This document shows, piece by piece, positions 60,563-64,000 of a DNA stretch of 64,000 nucleotides (within the stretch, counting starts at the first letter, position 1; each line of letters opens with the position of its first letter). This DNA comes from Acidobacteriota bacterium. GTDB taxonomy: Bacteria; Acidobacteriota; Terriglobia; Terriglobales; Acidobacteriaceae. The notes beneath the pieces were generated by a model. That model was not told where the DNA came from. It saw nothing but the letters and a program-made list of their open reading frames with translations, and made no database searches. The DNA lies in assembly GCA_013289685.1 (NCBI GenBank), contig JABCZL010000003.1, positions 186,001 to 250,000 of the forward strand. Reading direction: 5' to 3'. The position numbers were made by a program, and so were the translations under genes.

Positions 60563-62320
60563 TTACCCATTCGCCTTAATCATCTGCTCGGCATGCTTGC
60601 GCGAGGTTTCGGTCAGCTTCGCCCCACTCAGCATGCGCGCTACTTCTTCTGTGCGCTCTTCGCCCGTAACAGCGCGAATGCCGGTGCGCGAGCGCCCGCC
60701 CGATTCTTTCTTCTCGATGACGTAATGATGATCGCCGAACGTCGCGATCTGCGGCAGATGGGTAACGCACAAAACCTGGTTCGACCGCGCCAGCGACTTC
60801 AGTTTCTTCCCCACCGCTTCCGCCGCCCGCCCCCCGATACCCGTATCAATCTCATCAAATACCAGAGTGCGCTGGGTGCCCCATTTCTCGCGCCCTTTGC
60901 GAGAAGTGGGGGTGTCTTGTGGACCGCGTTTTCTGGGAGGGTTGGAATCGTTCCCCGCTTCCACACTAGCCTTCAAAGCCAGCATGACCCGCGAAAGCTC
61001 TCCGCCCGATGCAATGTGCTCCAGTTGCCGCAGCGGCTCGCCGGGATTGGTCGAAATCATATAAACCACCTGATCGATGCCCGACCCAGTCCAGTTCCCT
61101 TCTTCTTCTGAACTGGTCATCTCAATCCGAAAGGCCGACTTCATCGCCAGATCGTTGATCTCCGCCTCGACCAGCTTCTCCAGCCGGCGCGCCGCCTCTG
61201 CCCGCTTCTTCGACAGCGCACGAGCCGCCCGCACATACTCGCCCGCCGCTTTCGCCAGCTCGCTCCGCAACTGCCGCAGAATCTCGTCTTTGTTCTCGAC
61301 TTCCGACAATTTCCGCGAGACGTCCGCCCCAAACTGAATCACTTCATCCAGCGTCGGCCCATACTTGCGCTTCAGCCGGTCGAGCATCGCCAGCCGGTCC
61401 TCCACCTGCGCCAGATGTTCCGGCGAAGCGTGAATCCCCCCCGCATAGTCGCGCACGGTTGCGCCCACATCCTCCACGCTGATGCGCGCGGTATCGAGTG
61501 CCGCCAGCGCTTCTTGAAATTTTGGCTCGTAACGGACCAGTTCTTCGACCTGCTTCTGGGCCGCGCGCAGCGACGACGCCGTCGAGCCGTTGCCCTCGTA
61601 AAGCAAATCAAACGCATTCATGGCCGCGTTGTAGATTTTCTCGGCGTTGGCCAGGACGCGCTTTTCCGTCTCCAGGTGCTCGTCCTCTCCACTCTGCAGT
61701 CGCCCGTCTTCAATCTCACGCTTTTGGAACACCCAGAGATCCACCAGCCGCAGCCGGTCCTGCTCGCCGCGCTCCAGTCCGTCGATACGCGTGCGAATCT
61801 CCTTCCACGCCGCGAACCCCGCCGCTACCGCCTCCAACTGGCTGCCTGCAAACGTATCCAGAAGCCCGAGCCGCGCCGGCCCGTCAAACGAGAGGATGGA
61901 TTCGTTCTGTGCATGAATGGTCGCCAGATGCGGCGCCAGCAGCCGCAACACAGCCACGGTTGCCGGCTGATTATTCACGAAGACGCGGCCCTTGCCTCCC
62001 GCCGCAATTTCGCGCCGCAAGATCACCGACCCGTCGTCGGACTCGTCCAATCCATTCGCCTCCAGAATCCCGGCCAGAGGCTTCTCCGCCGGACTTCCCC
62101 TTGCACCCTCGGCCTCAAACACCGCGGACACCACGGCCCGCTCCGCTCCCGCGCGAATCACATCGCTTGAAGCCTTATCGCCCAGCAGCAAGGCCAGCGC
62201 GTCGACAAGAATCGACTTCCCCGCCCCGGTTTCGCCCGTCAGCAGGTTCAAGCCCTGCCCGAATTCCACGGCCAGGTTGTCGATCACCGCATAGTTCTCG
62301 AGCCGCATTTCAATCAGCAC
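60563..62320 (-). CDS. recN: DNA repair ATPase RecN
   Basis: 585 residues of the SMC-like repair ATPase. The start is GTG 62320 giving the family N-terminus (LIEMRLENYAVIDNLAVEF); ATG 62308 is an alternative. Walker A GLNLLTGETGAGKSILVDAL, ABC signature HIASGGELSRVMLALK and Walker B TLVFDEIDTGIGG are intact; a coiled-coil region lies in the middle. Between the signature and Walker B an extra segment of about 25 residues, including RKRGPQDTPTSRKGREKWGT, is encoded by a perfect palindrome (60879-60911). The insert keeps the frame, so the protein may still work. Confidence 0.94.
   Translation of the reverse strand: MLIEMRLENYAVIDNLAVEFGQGLNLLTGETGAGKSILVDALALLLGDKASSDVIRAGAERAVVSAVFEAEGARGSPAEKPLAGILEANGLDESDDGSVILRREIAAGGKGRVFVNNQPATVAVLRLLAPHLATIHAQNESILSFDGPARLGLLDTFAGSQLEAVAAGFAAWKEIRTRIDGLERGEQDRLRLVDLWVFQKREIEDGRLQSGEDEHLETEKRVLANAEKIYNAAMNAFDLLYEGNGSTASSLRAAQKQVEELVRYEPKFQEALAALDTARISVEDVGATVRDYAGGIHASPEHLAQVEDRLAMLDRLKRKYGPTLDEVIQFGADVSRKLSEVENKDEILRQLRSELAKAAGEYVRAARALSKKRAEAARRLEKLVEAEINDLAMKSAFRIEMTSSEEEGNWTGSGIDQVVYMISTNPGEPLRQLEHIASGGELSRVMLALKASVEAGNDSNPPRKRGPQDTPTSRKGREKWGTQRTLVFDEIDTGIGGRAAEAVGKKLKSLARSNQVLCVTHLPQIATFGDHHYVIEKKESGGRSRTGIRAVTGEERTEEVARMLSGAKLTETSRKHAEQMIKANG
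60879..60911. repeat. 13-bp palindrome inside the recN coding sequence
   Basis: Arms CCCCATTTCTCGC (60879-60891) and GCGAGAAGTGGGG (60899-60911) pair fully (one T-G pair) around GCCCTTT. It lies between the ABC signature and Walker B of RecN, encoding a hydrophilic basic segment without relatives in the core fold. It resembles a dispersed palindromic element that has landed in a gene in frame. Confidence 0.75.
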
Positions 62321-62492
62321 AGGTCAGTCCCGGAAAACCGAAGTTTTGCGCAGCATAGCATGAAAGACTGCTGCCGGTGGCCAGCAGCCAGTTGCCAGTG
62401 TTCTGAGGCTCTACAGACGCCCGGCGTTACTATTGGGCAACCCACGCCCTGATTTGAAGCGAACCGCCCCTCACATCATCTAAAATAAGGCG

Positions 62493-63608
62493 ATGGCCAT
62501 AGCCGGACCGTACACGGTCGAAACTCCTGTGCATGCGATTCCCGCTAGCATGCAGGCCGCAGTCTACCGGGGAGTCAACGACGTCCGCATGGAAATCGTG
62601 CCCGTACCCAAAATCGGTCCGGGAGAGATGCTCGTCCGCGTACATTCCTGCGGCGTCTGCGGTACCGACCTCAAGAAGATTTCGACCGGTTCGCATTCCG
62701 CCCCCCGCATCTTCGGGCACGAAACCTCCGGCGTAGTAGCCGCCGTCGGCGAAGACGTCCAAGCCTACCGTCCCGGCGACCGGGTCATGGTGTTCCACCA
62801 CATTCCCTGCCGCCAGTGTTTTTATTGCCAGAGCAAGACCTTCGCTCAGTGCTCCACTTACAAGAAAGTCGGCTGCACCGCCGGATTCGAGGCTTCCGGC
62901 GGCGGTTTCGCCGAGTACATCCGCGTCATGGACTGGATCGTGGAGCACGGCACGGTCCGCATCCCCGATGACGTCTCATTCGAACAGGCCTGCTTCGTCG
63001 AACCGGTCAATACCTGCATGAAAGGGATCGCGGCTTTGCGCCTCCAGCGGGGCGAAACCGTGCTGGCCATCGGGCAGGGCCCTATCGGCATCATATTGAG
63101 TGTATTGGCCAAACGGGCGGGGGCCACCTTAATTACTTCCGATTTGTATCCCGAGAGGCTTAGAATAGGATCAAGTTTCGGTCTTGAGCTTACAATTGAT
63201 GCATCGCGGGCAAATGTGGTGGAGCGCGTCCGCGAGTTAACCGAAGGGCGTGGCGCCGATGCGGTGATCCTTGCCGTGGGCGGTAACTCCCTGATTCGCA
63301 CCGCGATGGATGCGGCCCGTCCCGGTGGCCGGGTATTGCTGTTTGCGCAAACGCAGCACGGAGAGGCATTGATCGATCCTGCAGCCATCTGTGTCGATGA
63401 GAAAACTCTGGTGGGGTCTTATAGTGCGTCGGTCGACTTGCAGGATGAGTCGGTCCGCTTTGTCATGAACCGTGAGATGGATCTGGAACGGCTGGTCAGC
63501 CATCGCTTCCCGCTCCCCGAGAGCCCGCAAGCCCTGGATCTGGCCGCCCATCCACAGCCTTCGTCAATGAAGATCATGATTCAGCCCGGTAGTCTCTGGG
63601 CTCAGTAG
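62493..63608 (+). CDS. Zinc-dependent alcohol dehydrogenase (MDR family)
   Basis: 371 residues. GroES-like catalytic domain with SCGVCGTDLKK (catalytic Cys), FGHETSGVV (His-Glu) and the structural zinc set CRQCFYCQSKTFAQC; NAD(P) Rossmann domain with AIGQGPIGIILSVLAKRAGA. Related to sorbitol/threonine dehydrogenase-like enzymes; the substrate is open. The first 20 residues (to ATG 62550) may be extra. Transcribed divergently from recN; followed by a palindrome array and another dehydrogenase of the same superfamily. Confidence 0.87.
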   Translation: MAIAGPYTVETPVHAIPASMQAAVYRGVNDVRMEIVPVPKIGPGEMLVRVHSCGVCGTDLKKISTGSHSAPRIFGHETSGVVAAVGEDVQAYRPGDRVMVFHHIPCRQCFYCQSKTFAQCSTYKKVGCTAGFEASGGGFAEYIRVMDWIVEHGTVRIPDDVSFEQACFVEPVNTCMKGIAALRLQRGETVLAIGQGPIGIILSVLAKRAGATLITSDLYPERLRIGSSFGLELTIDASRANVVERVRELTEGRGADAVILAVGGNSLIRTAMDAARPGGRVLLFAQTQHGEALIDPAAICVDEKTLVGSYSASVDLQDESVRFVMNREMDLERLVSHRFPLPESPQALDLAAHPQPSSMKIMIQPGSLWAQ

Positions 63609-63618
63609 TTTTGAAAGG

Positions 63619-63748
63619 GCGCGGCTTTAAGCCGCGCTGTGAAACGTCGCAGAATCAAGCGCGGCTTTAGCCGCGAGGTTCGTGGAAGGGCACGGCTTCA
63701 GTCGTGCCGTTAAGGAAGCAAATCCTCGGGGGGCTTTAGCCCCTGAGG
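63619..63748. repeat. Array of four palindromes between two dehydrogenase genes
   Basis: Palindromes at 63619-63637 (GCGCGGCTT/AAGCCGCGC), 63660-63675 (CGCGGCT/AGCCGCG), 63689-63708 (GGCACGGCT/AGTCGTGCC, one G-T) and 63724-63748 (GGGGCT/AGCCCC inside CCTC/GAGG). Centres are about 31-40 bases apart. The last unit is almost the same as the one ahead of korB. The group lies directly upstream of the second dehydrogenase's ribosome site. Confidence 0.75.
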
Positions 63749-63773
63749 GTGAGCAACTGGAAGGAAGCCAGCA

Positions 63774-64000
63774 GTGAACGGAAAAATGACCGCTGCCGTC
63801 CTATACGGCAAAGAAGATCTCAAGATTGAAAAAGTACCCATCCCTCGCGTCGGCGACGGCGAGGTTTTGGTCAAAGTTCAAGTCGCTTTGACCTGCGGCA
63901 CCGATCTGAAGGTGTATCAGCGCGGCTACCACGCCCGCATGATTGTTCCCCCTGCCCTGTTCGGCCACGAACTGGCCGGCGTAATCGAGGAAGTCGGGGC
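63774..64000 (+). CDS. Zinc-dependent alcohol dehydrogenase, second (cut by window edge)
   Basis: Only the first 75 codons are present. GTG 63774 is chosen because AAGGAAG lies eight bases upstream; ATG 63786 is in frame. The sequence reads MNGKMTAAVLYGKEDLKIEK, then VALTCGTDLKVYQ (catalytic Cys) and ALFGHELAGVIEE, the start of the GroES-like domain. It is a diverged relative of the preceding dehydrogenase, so the two probably act in the same pathway. C-terminal zinc and NAD motifs are off the window. Confidence 0.85.
   Translation, partial: MNGKMTAAVLYGKEDLKIEKVPIPRVGDGEVLVKVQVALTCGTDLKVYQRGYHARMIVPPALFGHELAGVIEEVG

Noticed and set aside
60879-60911. Palindrome in recN as an insertion sequence or intron
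   Set aside because: Only about 33 bases, no transposase, no target duplication visible and the reading frame is preserved.
45226-63773. Palindrome arrays as CRISPR
   Set aside because: Units differ in sequence, spacing is irregular, there are no unique spacers of constant length and no cas genes.

Overview
The window reads as chromosomal DNA of a soil Acidobacteriota (Terriglobia/Koribacter-like). That is inferred from GC-rich coding, a compact Tad pilus locus, a squalene-hopene cyclase/hopanoid block beside Tol-Pal genes, a fused-subunit 2-oxoacid:ferredoxin oxidoreductase and many short palindromic repeats; no marker such as 16S is present. No rRNA, tRNA, CRISPR array, insertion sequence or phage gene was seen. 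Genes fill almost everything. The longest gene-free stretch is about 285 bases (58436-58720), so no gap over 300 bases needs explaining.

Layout. 1-8.7 kb: a truncated coiled-coil porin behind pstS with a Pho-box-like repeat, a TPR-like secreted protein, a GH15 glucoamylase behind a triple direct repeat, a small secreted protein and an FHA-GAF-PP2C phosphatase. 8.7-13.5 kb: three polytopic glycosyltransferase-like (GT87/GT-C) genes and a PAP2-type phosphatase. 13.7-23.7 kb: Tad locus flp-cpaB-cpaC-cpaE-cpaF-tadB-tadC, followed by a DUF192 gene and a very large repeat-rich TonB-like protein. 23.8-31.2 kb: a lone CZB-domain protein, a BNR-repeat lipoprotein, a polytopic membrane protein, type II NADH dehydrogenase, an NfeD-type membrane protease and a SIMPL protein. 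31.3-37.7 kb: a c-di-GMP pair (GGDEF and HD-GYP) divergent from a large hybrid histidine kinase whose receiver has lost its phospho-acceptor Asp. 37.7-46.4 kb: a frameshifted DUF4262 gene, dnaE, accA and korA-korB with palindromes between the two kor genes. 46.4-58.4 kb: two small proteins, then a long minus-strand run that is, in transcription order, ispH, a coiled-coil mini-protein, shc, a cupin, hpnA, hpnG, a secreted protein, tolQ, tolR, tolA/tonB, tolB, pal and cpoB/ybgF. 58.7-64 kb: an adenylate kinase with an N-terminal extension, a TonB protein, recN carrying a palindrome inside its reading frame, and two zinc alcohol dehydrogenases separated by a four-palindrome array (the second runs off the edge).

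How the genes fit together. Much of the window concerns the cell envelope: phosphate uptake at the outer membrane, a type IVc pilus, hopanoid synthesis from isoprenoids (IspH to Shc to HpnA/HpnG), Tol-Pal outer-membrane tethering and several TonB-like energy transducers. The most unusual features are the palindromes that sit where they affect gene expression or coding (korA-korB, the dehydrogenase pair, inside recN), the stripped-down Tad locus ending in a TonB-like protein with about 14 proline-rich repeats, and the tight linkage of hopanoid and Tol genes.
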